Assembly: GCF_902150065.1 (NCBI RefSeq)
Contig: NC_043986.1
Coordinates: 28,775,784 to 28,839,783, forward strand
Length of the DNA stretch: 64,000 nucleotides
Reading direction: 5' to 3'
Origin: Myripristis murdjan
Lineage: Eukaryota > Chordata > Actinopteri > Holocentriformes > Holocentridae
Below the pieces are notes generated by a model. It saw only the letters and a list, made by a program, of their open reading frames with translations, was not told the origin of the DNA and made no database searches. This document shows positions 17,527 to 29,164 of the stretch, one piece after another (positions within the stretch are counted from its first letter, which is position 1; every line of letters begins with the position of its first letter). Made by a program: the position numbers and the translations under genes.

Positions 17527-20500
17527 CTATAATGTTTGATGGAGTCCAGCGACAAATTCTTGGTAAAATGGCTCTGAAAGAAAAGACAGGAAATTAGCAT
17601 TTGGTTACTATCAGAAAGGATCTGTACTTGTCAGCGAGTTTCAGAATGATCAGAGCTGATACTTTGCGTACGACCACAAACCTGAGTCCGGCTCAATGAG
17701 TGAGTGTCTGATCAGGAAGTCCAACACCACCATGGCACAGTTGGGTTTGAACTCATCAGCAACCAGCAGCTCCTTCACCTGAAACCAAGACAAGCAGGTC
17801 AGCTTTCAAATACTCCACCAGGGCCACAACATGCACCACACCAACAGTTCAGCTGGCTCTCTGACATCTTGACCTGGAGATCATTGAGAAAATGCTCTGC
17901 TAGAATATCACAAAAGCACTAACCTTGTCTATCGGCAACAGGTAGAATTCCTGCACTTCTCCATCCCCGATTCTGGGCTTGAACTCAGCAGGAAGTTGCA
18001 AATCGAAGACAAACTGACTCTCAGGAAACACTCCTTCCTCATCCTCATATGTGTAGCTAGAATTGAAAGACACATGCCGTAGACTTGTCTTCAGTGTTGA
18101 CTCCATAATGTCAGTGCTCCTACACAGCCCTTACAAATTGAAATAGGAAATTGCTTTCTATTATTCAAACCCAAAACTCATGCCAGTATCCGCTGATTAA
18201 ACAGACCAAAAGCTCAAGTTCATTTTAGAAATAACGGTTTGCTGGAAGCCCTCCCCTGACCATTATTACTACAGCAAGTCTGGTCATTATTCATCATAAT
18301 AATAATAATACATTTTACTTGTACAGCACTTTGCATGGTAGTTAAATAACATTACATAATGCAAAGGTACCAGAGACAAAAAAAGTAAACTAAGATAAAA
18401 AAAAAAAAAAACTATAAATAAGAACAGGCTCATTTCATGGCTTACTTGAATGAGGGGTTTAAAGACAGTTTGTGTGAAAATAAAGTCAAAAAGCAGGAGG
18501 CACAGTGGTTCTACCTGTTTTGCCTGATTAAACTGACATCCTATGCAATTGCCCACCATGGCAGCATAATTTTAAAGGTAACCTTGTGTCACATTCACAC
18601 ACACATACCCCTGGATTACCATAAATCTCTGAGCTGGATGACACAGACGTCCAGATGACTGACTGAAGTGACCAACATGCCAGGGCAAAACCAAATGACT
18701 GACCTCGAGGCAGGACAGATTTTCAGCTTCCTCACCTGACTGTGCTCACGGGACGAGCCCCTTCAGCGAGAGCGGCAGGGATGCACGCCTCCTCCTCACA
18801 CTCTTTGACCAGTGTGTGTCTGATGCTCATCCCTGCAGCCAGCCCCCCTGCAGCCTTCAGTGGACAAAACACCACAGGACACACATTAAGAGCGCTGTGT
18901 GTGGCCAGAGCGGGTCAGCTGCTGGAACAGTCAGTGTGGCTCACCAGGTTATCCAGCCGGCCCGGGTACGTCTGCTTGGTGGCCGAGCGCCGTGCCAGCC
19001 ACATGCTGAGCTCTCCACCTTCACTCACAGTGTAGCCATTTATATGGACGCCATACCGCTTCACGCCAAAAAGACCTGGGGGGGATTCCACAAAACACTG
19101 TTACAAACTTCACCTGGTGATTATGGAAAAGATAAGAGAAGGTATCTTGGCAATAGAACTGAAACAATTAATCAATTAATTAATTCAAGTCGACTGACAG
19201 AACATTAGTCATGTTTTTGATAACTGATTCATTGTTTTAATGAAGTCAATCAAGTAAATACACCAAACATTTCCTAGTTACAGCTTCACAGGGGCTTAGG
19301 TTAGCATGCTTTTTCTCTATTTCACATAGTTTGGTTACATAATAATTTCTTTTCCTTTTCAAACTAAGTAGGGAAATTTAAAACTTGCTTTTGGGCACTT
19401 GTAATAATACCTTTACTTACACAGTGCTTTTTAAAACAAGTTAAAAAGCACTTTTACTGACTATTAAAGAACAGTAAGCGAACGCATAATAAAATATTAA
19501 GATACAGCACAGCAAAAAAATAAAAAAATAACAGCAAACATGAAAAGCAAACAAATATTAAAGTCAATAAAAGTTGTGATGGGACTTGTCATTATTTTTA
19601 AAAACACACACACAGAATGATTTGTCGATTAATCGAAAAAATAATCGATAGATTAATTGACATTGAAAATAAACATTTGCTGCAGCCCTGCCTGGTAGCA
19701 GTTATGTGAATCTGTGCAGCCAAACATGAATATGAGGTGCTGATTATTGCTAATAATAAAGAACATTTCAGGAGATAATATGTTGCACTTTGTAATGTCA
19801 TCTGGCTGACGTGCAAGTCCTGCAAAGGCTTATTATTGTAGATTTGTTTTATTCATTAGTTTTTGTTTTGTTTTGTTTTGTTTGTCAGTTCAGTTTAGTT
19901 TCAGTCAGTTTCCACAGTGGGTTTGCTCATTTCAGTTTAGTTTTAGTGTTAGTTTTAGTTTGATTTTTTATTATAGCATGGGGATGTTTGTCAGTTTTGT
20001 AAATAAGTACACAATATTATTTCAGTTAGTTTTCTTTTTCTTTTATAGTCTTTATTTTTATTTCAGTTTTTTTTTTTTTTTTTTTTTTTTTGCTTTAGTT
20101 CTGGTGGACACTCAGTGGGATATCCCCCTACTTGCTGGCCCATGCAACACCACTGCAGACAGAGCTGTGAGTGCATTTTCACATGTCAACTTACTTGTAG
20201 CTGCTCTCTCCATCCACATCAGCGGAGTGTCACAGAACCTGGGCATCACAGGATACCTCTGAAAGCAGATGGTTTTGGTGTTACTGTGGAGGCTGCAGAG
20301 TGTGATGTGTGTGAGAGAGCAGTGTGTGAGAGCTGTGTCCCGGGCCTCTCACCTCATCCCTCCAGCCTCTAAGGCACGTCAGAGAGGCCTCCCCCCTGAG
20401 CTGCTGCAGGACAGCGGCCACGGCCTCCGACCTCCTCCCGTACGAGTCCAGACTGTGGCATAGGGAGATAGCGCCGCCCTGCGGTGGACTGAACACCTCG

Positions 20501-20770
20501 GGATACTTTGTCAGGAAGGCGGCCATGTGGGGAGGAATCCAGCCGACCTGCTCCCCGGCGATCTCAAAGCGGAAGCATGTAGCCCGACAGGAGCCTGTGA
20601 GGGACGGACAATCACAGCTGAGACAAGCCAAACCACTCCAGCTACAGAGGCGACATGTGTGATTTATACCACCACACCCAGACCCAGTGTCCTCAGCTAC
20701 CTGGGGAATAAAAGTTATTCATTCTGCGGAGAAGTTGCAGCATTTTTTCTGACCAGGCAGCCTGAGCCAT
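17527..20770 (-). CDS. Nudix hydrolase with N-terminal DUF4743 (Tnr3 / plant Nudix 20-24-like)
   Basis: Eight coding exons on the minus strand: 20770-20701, 20594-20353, 20258-20195, 19075-18945, 18854-18736, 18056-17924, 17778-17682, 17573-17527. They total 903 nt (300 aa plus stop), with GT-AG sites and matching phases throughout. The N-terminal half (ERAATSLFGVKRYGVHINGY, WLARRSATKQTYPGRLDNL) is the DUF4743 signature. The Nudix box spans 172-194 and keeps E187, E190 and E191, but has M178 where consensus has Glu, K186 for Arg and C193 for Gly. The tail (FKPNCAMVVLDFLIRHSLI) matches fungal and plant members. Fungal and plant relatives hydrolyse damaged (oxo/oxy) thiamine diphosphate, so a role in clearing faulty cofactor is likely but inferred. 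Convergent with rhoa. I know no standard fish symbol. Confidence 0.9.
19155..19690. repeat. Degenerate repeat with ATTAATCGAT-type ends
   Basis: It lies in the intron between Nudix exons 3 and 4. The left side has AACTGAAACAATTAATCAATTAATTAATTC; the right side has TTTGTCGATTAATCG..AATAATCGATAGATTAATTGAC..CTGCAGCCCTG, which resembles the common teleost repeat ending GTTGCAGCCCTG. Much of the middle is AT-rich and undiagnostic. Confidence 0.45.
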
Positions 20771-21164
20771 CTGGACTGGAGTTTCGACTGACAGTTACAC
20801 TAACAATGACAACAAAAACATAATGATACTGATTGTAAACACTTTACAGTCATGCACTGAGCCACTGATTCTGTCTACTCCATCTTTTTCTTCTTCTTCT
20901 TTATTTTGCAGCAGACTGAGCTCATTGGTGCCCTCCACAGGTTAATGATGGAACTACTACTAGTGTTAATCTCCTTTATGTACCAAATAACTGTTTTAAA
21001 TGACAGAAAATACTGACATGAGGCCCCTGGGGCTGAGCACAGGTGTCTGATTCATTTTTACCCCACATGTTTCATTATTCTATTTTTATTATAGAGAAAA
21101 CTAAAGTGTATATAGAAGCCTAATGCATTTACTTAAGGTTAAAAAACAAACAAACAAACTGCCG

Positions 21165-21480
21165 TTTCTCAGAATTAATGAGATAATTGTTTCAGAATTC
21201 TGAGAAAACATGTCATGACAAAATCTTCTGAATTAATGAATAATTGCCTAAAATACTGAGAAAAGCTGAGAATCATCTCAGAATTTCATGAAAGGTTTTC
21301 ATGTGAAAAAATGTACAGTTTTTCTGAATTAATGACAATTATCTAAAATACTGAGAAAAGTTGCTATTAAAAACAAATCTGCAGTTTTTATGTACTTTAA
21401 TGAGAATTGTCTCAGAATTTTGACAAAAAAAATCTGCCCTTTTTCTAAATTTCAGAATTTTCTGACAGAATTTTAAAATG
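21165..21480. repeat. Degenerate TCAGAATT/TGAGAAAA tandem repeat
   Basis: The motif TCTCAGAATTAATGAGA..TCAGAATTCTGAGAAAA recurs with drift at least five times. It is low-complexity tandem DNA with GAATTC-centred palindromes. Confidence 0.55.
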
Positions 21481-21881
21481 GTGAATAGCAAAATAGCCCA
21501 ATTGCATTGCACATGATCACCAACCTCTTGGAATTATTATGTTTACTGTTATTATTCATTTTTTGCCATATCTGGGAGGAATAGGTGTGGCTGTTGCCCT
21601 CTGTTGACTATCTCATTGGTGACTGCATCCTTGTGAGTTGTGGGGAAGTCTGCCCTGCCAGAAGAGAGCTGCCTGGAAGCCTGTGAGCATGACTGGGTTC
21701 AGTGGCGGGGCCCAGGGCCATGAGTCCTGCCTGAAGATGCTGCCTTGATCCCGATGTTGGGATCAAGAGGCAGTAAGGTTCACAAGGTAAAGATCCCAAG
21801 TGTGTAAGTGTAAGTTTCATAATATCACAGCTGTAGCCAAAGGGGAAAAGGAATGAATTACACTTTCCCCAATACTATAAC

Positions 21882-22310
21882 TCTGTGGTTCTCAAACTGA
21901 GGTTCAAGGACCACCAGGGGTCCTTGAGAGGGTGCCAGGGGATCCCCAGAAAAATGGGGAATATTTTAATTATACTGCTATGTCATTAATTAGATGTTAT
22001 CCCAGTGAGAGGCTGTATGAGAAAGACTATTCTGTTGAGAAGTTTCACACTCTGCTGTAACTGAATATTATTTGTGCATTTGAACTTTGAGCATTTTCAA
22101 AGTTATTTCAGATTTTACTTGAGCACATTTTCAGTCACATCAAAGATATATAATGTTCTCTTTTCTAAAGTGTTACAGTTTTATCCTGAATAACCTACAT
22201 TTTGAATTTGTGTGATTTTTACACTGCTAATTTGACTCCTCATTATAGTATTACATGGTCTTGTGAATAATAATAAAAAAAGTATATATTTATTTATTTA
22301 TTTATTTTAA
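21882..22310. mobile_element. hAT-type repeat fragment (left end)
   Basis: It starts CTGTGGTTCTCAAACTG, the typical CAGNGGTTCTCAAAC end of hAT/Charlie-like elements. Sequence after it (GGGGTCCTTGAGAGGG..GGGGATCC) matches the left part of the complete element at 26884-27495. I cannot see a matching right end, so it is probably truncated. Confidence 0.55.
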
Positions 22311-22374
22311 CAGTAAAATCATCTGACGAAAATGGGAACCAAGCAAATGCAAAAATACTTCAGGTTCTAGTACA

Positions 22375-22380
22375 TTTATT
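22375..22380 (-). terminator. Poly(A) signal of the minus-strand hsp30
   Basis: TTTATT on the plus strand (AATAAA on the minus) lies about 100 nt past the stop codon, in the same context (GAATCAATAAATGTAC) as in the other copy. Confidence 0.75.
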
Positions 22381-22476
22381 GATTCTACAAAATGACATTC
22401 ACACAGCAGCACATGTGGTCATCATTAGTTTGTGTTTAGAGTTCAGTGAATACAAGTGTGCTCAAGCAGGATGAGA

Positions 22477-23064
22477 TCAGTGTGTCTTGTCCTCAGTGTC
22501 CTGTGTGCTGCTGCCGTCTGTGTGTGAACACACACTCTGCTGTGTTTTCTCCTCCTGGATCCTCTTGATAGGCAGCTCTCTCTCAGCCTCCTCAGCACAC
22601 GGAGCTTCTGCAGCCTGGATGTGCAGCGTCCCGTCTGCAGCCAGGTAGCAGCTGACGCCTTCAGGATTCACCCGTCGGGGCAGATCAAACTCCCGCCTGA
22701 ACTGGTGGAGTGTGTAAGAGCAGGAGCCTTTCCCGTCCTCCTGCTTCCTCTTTGACTTCCCGCTGACTGTCAGCCTCCTGCCCAGCTGCTGGACACACAG
22801 CTCCTCTGGGGAAAAGCCTTCAGTGTCCAGGCTCAGAACAAAGGGCCCTGCCTGCTCCTCCGGCCGGACGGCCACAGAGGCGGGGACGGGCTGCGTCTCC
22901 TGTAGGATCTTGTGTTGAACTTTGTCCTCCAGCTCCTGTGTGTTTGTGCGCAGCAGATGTCGCTGGTAGAGCAGAGGCTGCACCTCTGGCCACAGACTGA
23001 GCACAGGCCAGTGGAGGTGCATGAAAGGGCCGAGGGAAGCCTGCAGTCCATGTGAGCACAGCAT
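22477..23064 (-). CDS. hsp30: Heat shock protein 30-like small heat-shock protein, copy 1
   Basis: Small heat-shock chaperone that binds unfolding proteins as oligomers, in the cytosol. Single exon, 195 aa, as usual for non-mammalian Hsp30. Layout: a hydrophobic N-terminus (LQASLGPFMHLHWPVLSLWP), a linker with NTQELEDKVQ, an alpha-crystallin domain at about residues 70-160 (FVLSLDTEGFSPEELCVQQ, LTVSGKSKRK, FRREFDLPRRVNPEGVSC, DGTLHIQAAEA), then RELPIKR, which gives the short hydrophobic C-terminal anchor motif. It differs from copy 2 at three residues by my reading (G/S near 12, K/E in GKS-RK, P/S in AEA-CAEE). Two perfect heat-shock elements lie upstream, the nearer starting 127 bp from the ATG, so heat induction is expected. 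Intact. Paralogue naming among fish hsp30 genes is not settled by sequence alone. Confidence 0.93.
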   Translation of the reverse strand: MLCSHGLQASLGPFMHLHWPVLSLWPEVQPLLYQRHLLRTNTQELEDKVQHKILQETQPVPASVAVRPEEQAGPFVLSLDTEGFSPEELCVQQLGRRLTVSGKSKRKQEDGKGSCSYTLHQFRREFDLPRRVNPEGVSCYLAADGTLHIQAAEAPCAEEAERELPIKRIQEEKTQQSVCSHTDGSSTQDTEDKTH

Positions 23065-23178
23065 CTTCAGTGTGTCTTCAGTGTGGAGTCTCTTGTCCCA
23101 GTGTGTGTTGTGTTGCTTTCTGCCTCAGCAGTGGGACGGTCCCAGCTTTTCTATCCTCACTGGAGGAGCTCTGGTGTT

Positions 23179-23191
23179 TTCAGGAACTTTC
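23179..23191 (-). promoter_or_regulatory. Heat-shock element, proximal (minus hsp30)
   Basis: Read on the minus strand it is GAAAGTTCCTGAA, a perfect three-unit GAAnnTTCnnGAA site for HSF1. The distance to the ATG is the same as in the plus copy. Confidence 0.85.
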
Positions 23192-23274
23192 CTGTCACTT
23201 CCACAGATTTCCACTGGGTGGAGCTGTTACCCCAGGCTGCTGACATCACCACACTAAAGGAGCAGTCCTGAGTT

Positions 23275-23287
23275 TTCAGGAACTTTC
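23275..23287 (-). promoter_or_regulatory. Heat-shock element, distal (minus hsp30)
   Basis: The same GAAAGTTCCTGAA on the minus strand, exactly 96 bp upstream of the proximal element. Confidence 0.85.
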
Positions 23288-23533
23288 CTGGCATTCCAAA
23301 ATGTGGACATCAGTGGCAGATTTAGGAAATGTAACATCTGTGGCAAAAATGGATTAAAGTCTCAGACACAAAGCACAAATAGGAGAATATATTCTGATAT
23401 AATATGATATCTATAAATCCTACATATTCTCAATCATAACAAATCCTTAATTTTGATGTTTGTCTATGTTTTACATACAGCTGTTTACTAGCCCACAGTA
23501 TAGCTGTTTACTGTACATCCAGCCCAAAGCAAG

Positions 23534-25455
23534 CACATACCCTGCTGCACACACAAAAGTAGCAGTAACATATTAAAAACATCAATGGAGATGAATATTT
23601 GGCATTTTGGCATTGTCACTCGCCTGCAGATGATTTCAAGAACTCATCAGTAATGTTAGGCACAGCACTGATCTCCAAGTTCATTTTGATGGGTTGCAGC
23701 TCAAGGGCTTTGCTTTGCAATTTATATTCCTGTTTACTGTACACCCAGCCCCTTCAAAACTGAGAGAACAAATGTTTAATATACATAAATAAATAGAGAA
23801 ATACATAAAATTACCACCAACCGCCTTAAACAAATGTAATTTCCTTAATATTACACCACAGTGTCATTATTTACACCACAGTGTCATTATTTACAGGTTA
23901 CTTAACTTTAAAACCTAACTGTAGGTCGTAATAAGCTGCTGTACAAACACCGTTTGGGGCTGCTTTTTGCCGGAGGACAGTCTTCCTCAGTAACAGCTGT
24001 GTTTACCCTGCTATTTCAGCTTAAAATGGCTGCTGTGAAAAAGGTCTTGAATGGAGCCTGGCCAGGCTAATAAGAGACATCAGAGACAGTGTGAATGTTT
24101 ATTTCAGCCTGCTGTTAGCCGGGCTGGCTTTGACGGTGTTGTGCTGAAATGTCCCAGCAGCTCTGCTGACACACATGTTGTGGAATTATGCAAAAACAAA
24201 AAGGCATGCCTGCACAGCTAATATATGTGATATTCGATGTGATATTCTACATATAACCTGTAACTGCCTCACATTGCAGTTTTTTTTTTTTTTTTTTTTT
24301 TTTGCTGTAACATACCAGTGTATGCACATTCTATTTTTAGTTCTTAACCCTTAGGAATATCACAAATAGAACTGAGACAGGGAGGCTGAACTAATGTTCT
24401 GCAACGGTTTCTGGGGGGACCGTTTAAATGCATACAGAGACAACTAACAGTAATAGACGTTTGTTTTGTTTTACAAGTTAAGTTTTATATAAAAGTCAAG
24501 GAAAACTCAGGAAGAAGCCTTACCCCTTTGTATGTTGTAATGCAGCCAATGAGGTTTGTGTCATTTCTGTTTTTTCTGTTATTTATTTTATAGTGAAAGT
24601 TAAGCTTACGCTACTGCTAATGTTTGCTAGCGGCTAACATTGCTACTGTTGCCATTGTGTCTGTAGCTATGATTGAATGTAAACGAATCAGCTAAAAAAC
24701 ATTTCTATTTATGCAAATACATGTATATGAGGTTAATTCATATGATTTAACTCAAATTAAAGATAAAGTTAAAGGTTAATAGTGAACAAAGACAAATATT
24801 AATAATATAGCTAATTTATTCTGTATAAACAACTAATGGTTTACAAGACAAACATTTCATTTACATAGAAGTTAAAATATATTATATTTATATTATATAT
24901 AATATATGTATTATATTTATAATATATTTTATGCTAAGGTTAAGGAGTAAAAAGAAGACACATGTATATATTATTACTAGTATTACTAGTACTATTTTCA
25001 GTAGTATATATTATATTTATTTATTTATTTATTGTTTTATGTTTCGTGTGCTGTATGTCAACAGTTCTCACGTTTAGGAATAAAACCCTAATCAGTAGAC
25101 TTAAAGGACTGTTGTGCTGCCATCATTCAAATTACAACAGAGGGAGTCACATAACCCTCTCCCATCACCAACATTTTGATTAGTAACTGCAATTTAATAA
25201 CATTTTTGACGTTTTTCTCAGTCAGTGTAACACATTACAATTATGTTTACTTTGTAGCTTAAATATGCAACAGCTGGTCACACATGTAACCCTTTACTCA
25301 CCAGTCTTGACTCTGAGGAATGAGAACCCCCTCTGAGATTGTTGTTCCTCCACATTACCAAAGCATGCATGTGCCCTGCTGCAAACAAACAAACAAAAAA
25401 AAGTTGCAGCAGCATGTTAAAAACATCAATGGAGATTAATATTTTCATTTTGACA
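23534..25455 (+). repeat. Pair of direct repeats about 1.8 kb apart
   Basis: About 23534-23620 and 25370-25455 share CCCTGCTGCA, GCAG.A.CAT.TTAAAAACATCAATGGAGAT.AATATTT and CATT.TCAC. They may be parts of one old inserted element or two copies of a dispersed family; not resolved. Confidence 0.5.
24876..24932. repeat. AT-only palindromic tract
   Basis: A 50-60 bp run of alternating A/T words (ATATTATATTTATATTATAT and its mirror), able to extrude as a cruciform. Such tracts are often length-polymorphic. Confidence 0.6.
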
Positions 25456-26883
25456 TTCTCACTTATTGATTAATTTTTGGATGATGGGGGATTACGCTTG
25501 TAGAGACCATCTACAGATTTGAGAAGCTATGGCAGTATATCCCAAAAAGTTTCAGCAAAAGGCAAAAAGATTAGTGGAGGAAGAAGCCACTGAATTCTGC
25601 CAGGTCCTACTTTACACTGGCCATTGGTCTATAAATTGTATAATCTGACTCATTTGGCTGTCAGGAGGTATTTAGCCGTAAAGGGGGCGTTATCTTTTGC
25701 TTTTGAAAACAACATTAGGAAACTGGAAAAAAAGTATCCAAAAACCCACAGTTTCCTCATAATCACACAGAGACAGTTGACATTTGCCAGCCACCTTGTC
25801 CTCACTGGAGCGTGAAATGGATCGCATTGGGCTGATGTCATCATTGAAAACAGAGTCCCTGCATGGCGGCATCCTTTCATGCCATGCCATGAGCATTTGG
25901 AAAGTGTCACTTTGAATCCAAAATTTGCTTCGCTGACAGCTTGGAGCGGAGGATGTCCGAATCTCACTGGCTGGTCCCCTTGTCACCCTCATGCCCTCAT
26001 AAACCAGCCGACTGAGACCCACATTCATCCTCAGTTTTGAAATTGCTTAACTGCAACCTGCCACATAAACATTGTAATAGCTAGCAATCAATAAACAGCT
26101 ATATATATATAATACATATAATATATAGATAATGTGGATGGAGATGAGAATAAAGGGTGTATGTTTGTTTCACCAACTGAAAAAAATTAATGAAGTAGAT
26201 CGCCCTATCACGGTTAATGTACCATCGCAGATCAAGAATTTCCAGAGCTGTGTGTGCCATATAATTTTCCAGCTCATTGAAATCCGTCAGTTTGTTGGTG
26301 AATCTGGTCAGAGGATTTTTATTGTGGTGTCCAAATGTTCTTTGTGCAGTTTCCGCCCATTAGAGAGCTCCCAGGTGGCTGGGTGCTCGGGGTCGGTGGG
26401 GCGTTACTAACTCGATTTATGATCTAACAGGGCTTTTTGTGTTGACTGAAACCTCTGTATGAAGCCTTTTTGGAAGCACATGATCAAAACAAGGAAAAGT
26501 TTTCATTTGCAACCTGGCTTTTCTATCCTCTCATTTCAAACAGTAATCTTTGTGACTGGTCTAACCTTATGCAATATTCAACAGTATAAAAAGATTATTA
26601 TTGTTGTTGTTGATGATTTCCCAGTGAAACCAGTGAATTTACATATCTGTCTGTCTGCAGTAATGATGATTATAGTTTATATGAGTTGCTGCTCTGTTCA
26701 TTGCCTTCATCTCAAGTCATTGCTGACTGACTTGACAGAGAAACAACAGGCCGGTGTTTGACAAATGGAACTGGTTTTGTCAGGTTGTAAATTACGTCAG
26801 TCTCAGGTTGACATAATTTATATCCAAAGTTACCGAGGTAACTTTTATCCAAAGTTACCTCGGTAACAGACATGGCTCTAAGC

Positions 26884-27495
26884 CAATGGTTTTCAAAGTC
26901 TGGTCCAGGGACCCCCAATGATCCTTGAGGGGCTTCCAGGGGGTCCTCAGTAAAAGGAATAACTTAATTTCACAGTAATTTAATTCACTAAAAACTGTGA
27001 CAAAACAAAAAATCATTTTCACATTTTCTTTTTTTGATCTAGTTTCACCACAATTTGTCCGTGTTCAAGCATGACAGTTAAACAGTTAAAGCCTTCGAAA
27101 CCTGCTCAAATACACTTGAAAATGCAAAATTACACTTGCAAATCAGCAAAAAAAAGGAAAAAGAAAATGATCAGAAAATTAGAAAATAATAAAGTTAAAT
27201 TAAATAACATGAAAACTAATTTAATTTAATTATTAAAACAATCACTAAATATTAATATTAATTTTAATATCAATATAACTATTAAAATGCCATTTAAACC
27301 CCAGCTCGCTGATGCTGAATTGAAGTCAGATTTCTTTTGTATTACATGCTTATGAATGGCCTTTCACATGCCTTTAATGCACAACACTCTTGTTACTCTC
27401 TTGCAATGAGGTTCCCTGGTGCAAATTCACTTCAAATGGATGTCCAGGATTTATTGAAAGTCAACTCAGGAGTGTCACAAGTTTGAAACCCTCTG
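26884..27495. mobile_element. Complete non-autonomous hAT-type element with 8-bp target duplication
   Basis: The left end CAATGGTTTTCAAAGTCTGG and right end CAAGTTTGAAACCCTCTG are inverted repeats of the hAT CAGNGGTTCTCAAAC type. The flanks CTCTAAGC (26876-26883) and CTCTAGGC (27496-27503) match at 7 of 8 bases, the size of a hAT target-site duplication. The 612 bp between encode nothing recognisable. Its left part matches the fragment at 21882. Confidence 0.75.
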
Positions 27496-28690
27496 CTCTA
27501 GGCTGCAGTTTGTTAGTTTGTTTGTATGTGTGTGTGTGTGTGCGTGCATGCGTGCGTGTGTATGTGCGTGGTGACAGTGAGGCCACAGCCAATCAGATCA
27601 CACGATAAGAAGGATTAAGTGTCATTTCCTTAATGAGGCTCATCCTCAGTCTTTGTAACAGGAGAGCAAGATGTCGAGGTAGCTACACACCAGATTGTTT
27701 TTTTAGGTTGCACTAACTTCCAAGCAGAGTTAGGTGTAAATGAACAGATAATTATTGGATTGTCCTACTATTCAGCATGGCCGTGGAGAGATGGGGAAAC
27801 AGTCACAGAAATCATCCGTCAGTGAAAGATCATTGGCTCTTCTGCCCCGTGATGGAATTTAATTCTGCATTACGTTAAATGCTGTTATCCAAAAAAAAGA
27901 ACACTGACCAGTTTCTTATAAAACATTGTTGGTTGTTTTTGTGAAATGGCATGTAGATACACACATTGTGAAACAGAAATATCATTAAATTTATATAGTT
28001 ACTGTGGCTAAGTTTACTTTTGGAACCACTTCAGGTGAGAAGCCACATGTTGGTTTGCTTTGCAGTGATTTTTTCCCATTTTCCACATTTCCTTCCTGTG
28101 GAAAAACAGACAAAAACTGCCAGGTTTGGCTGCACATCATTTAAAATGATTTACCATTTAGAGCTGCTATAAGTTCACAATTCCCCACTTTTGAGAAAAT
28201 GGCTATGGCTGTCATCATTCACTAATATGAGGCTTGAAATACTGAAAGAATATTATACTACTGAAAAAATCAATGAGCAGTTAAAGGTATTGGAAAGAAG
28301 AAGCGCTAAGCTGAAATTCTTCTTTCAGGACTGTGCCAAAGGCCAAAGGGACATTCATGTCAAGATTGTTATTCAATCAGCTGAATTTCGCTCCTTTAAA
28401 AAAAAAACAAACAAAAACTAATTCTTGACATTCCTGCTTGATTTGATAAATTCCAGTGAAAATACTACTTGTAGCCAGTGTTTACAAGCAGCCATAACAT
28501 CAGGTCGTGTGGTGAACAAGTTGGCATCACTGGGAAAGACTCAACACTGACAATATAAATAGCCGCTATTTACAGGCCTATAAATAGCTGCTGGACTCAG
28601 AAGATTAGCATGCCACAGAGCGAGGTTTAGATTAACAGCTTCTCTCACCTGCACAAGCACGAGTGATGACTAGCACACATAGTCCCGTGT

Positions 28691-28761
28691 GTGCACACAC
28701 GCACACACACACACATACACACACACACACACACATACACACAGAGAGGGAGAGAGAGAGG

Positions 28762-28830
<69 letters not shown>
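28691..28830. repeat. Compound (CA)n-(GA)n microsatellite
   Basis: CA repeats of about 50 bp are followed directly by GA repeats of about 85 bp with few interruptions. It gives long but meaningless repeat-coded open frames on both strands. Confidence 0.9.
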
Positions 28831-28835
<5 letters not shown>

Positions 28836-29164
28836 GCTTAAAAGAATTGGGGGTAGGATTGTAAGGGAGGTCAGAACAGACCTTGTTCTTCTTAGATATG
28901 ACACTAGTGATTTACAGGTCAGCATTTTTCTATAACAAAACCTGTTATTTTTTCTTAAAGCAAATCAGACACTCTTCAGATCTATCCCAACTAAGCAGAG
29001 ATACTTAGCTGGTGCAAAAGAGCTTGTGTTTAGAGCATGAAGACATTATGATTTCATGGTCATTCTTCCTGTGAACAGGTCATCAGTCCATGACTACTGG
29101 TCTCTTGGCTCCAGGGAAACAAAGACGGCCTCTGAGAAGCAGCTCGCAGTCATGTTCAGTACAG

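Larger units (their letters stand above)
20771..22357. other. Spacer between the Nudix promoter side and hsp30
   Basis: It is upstream of both minus-strand neighbours' reading order: 5' of the Nudix gene and 3' of the minus hsp30 copy. It contains degenerate tandem CAGAATT(A/C)(A/T)(A/G)TGAGA repeats (about 21165-21480) and a hAT-type repeat fragment starting at 21882. No exon is supported. Confidence 0.6.
22358..23310 (-). repeat. Left arm of a ~26-kb-spaced inverted repeat (hsp30 unit)
   Basis: The whole block, from just past the poly(A) site through the coding region to the distal heat-shock element, is near-identical in reverse orientation to about 48578-49631. Homology stops sharply at about 22358 (49631 in the other arm) and fades past 23297. 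Confidence 0.9.

Noticed and set aside
25650-26028. Overlapping minus-strand frames of 105 and 112 codons
   Set aside because: No recognisable domain, both frames open at once and no splice context; I could not tie them to a transposase.
28632-28935. Open frames of 90-97 codons on both strands
   Set aside because: They are produced by the CA/GA microsatellite (repeated His-Thr, Glu-Arg, Leu-Ser).
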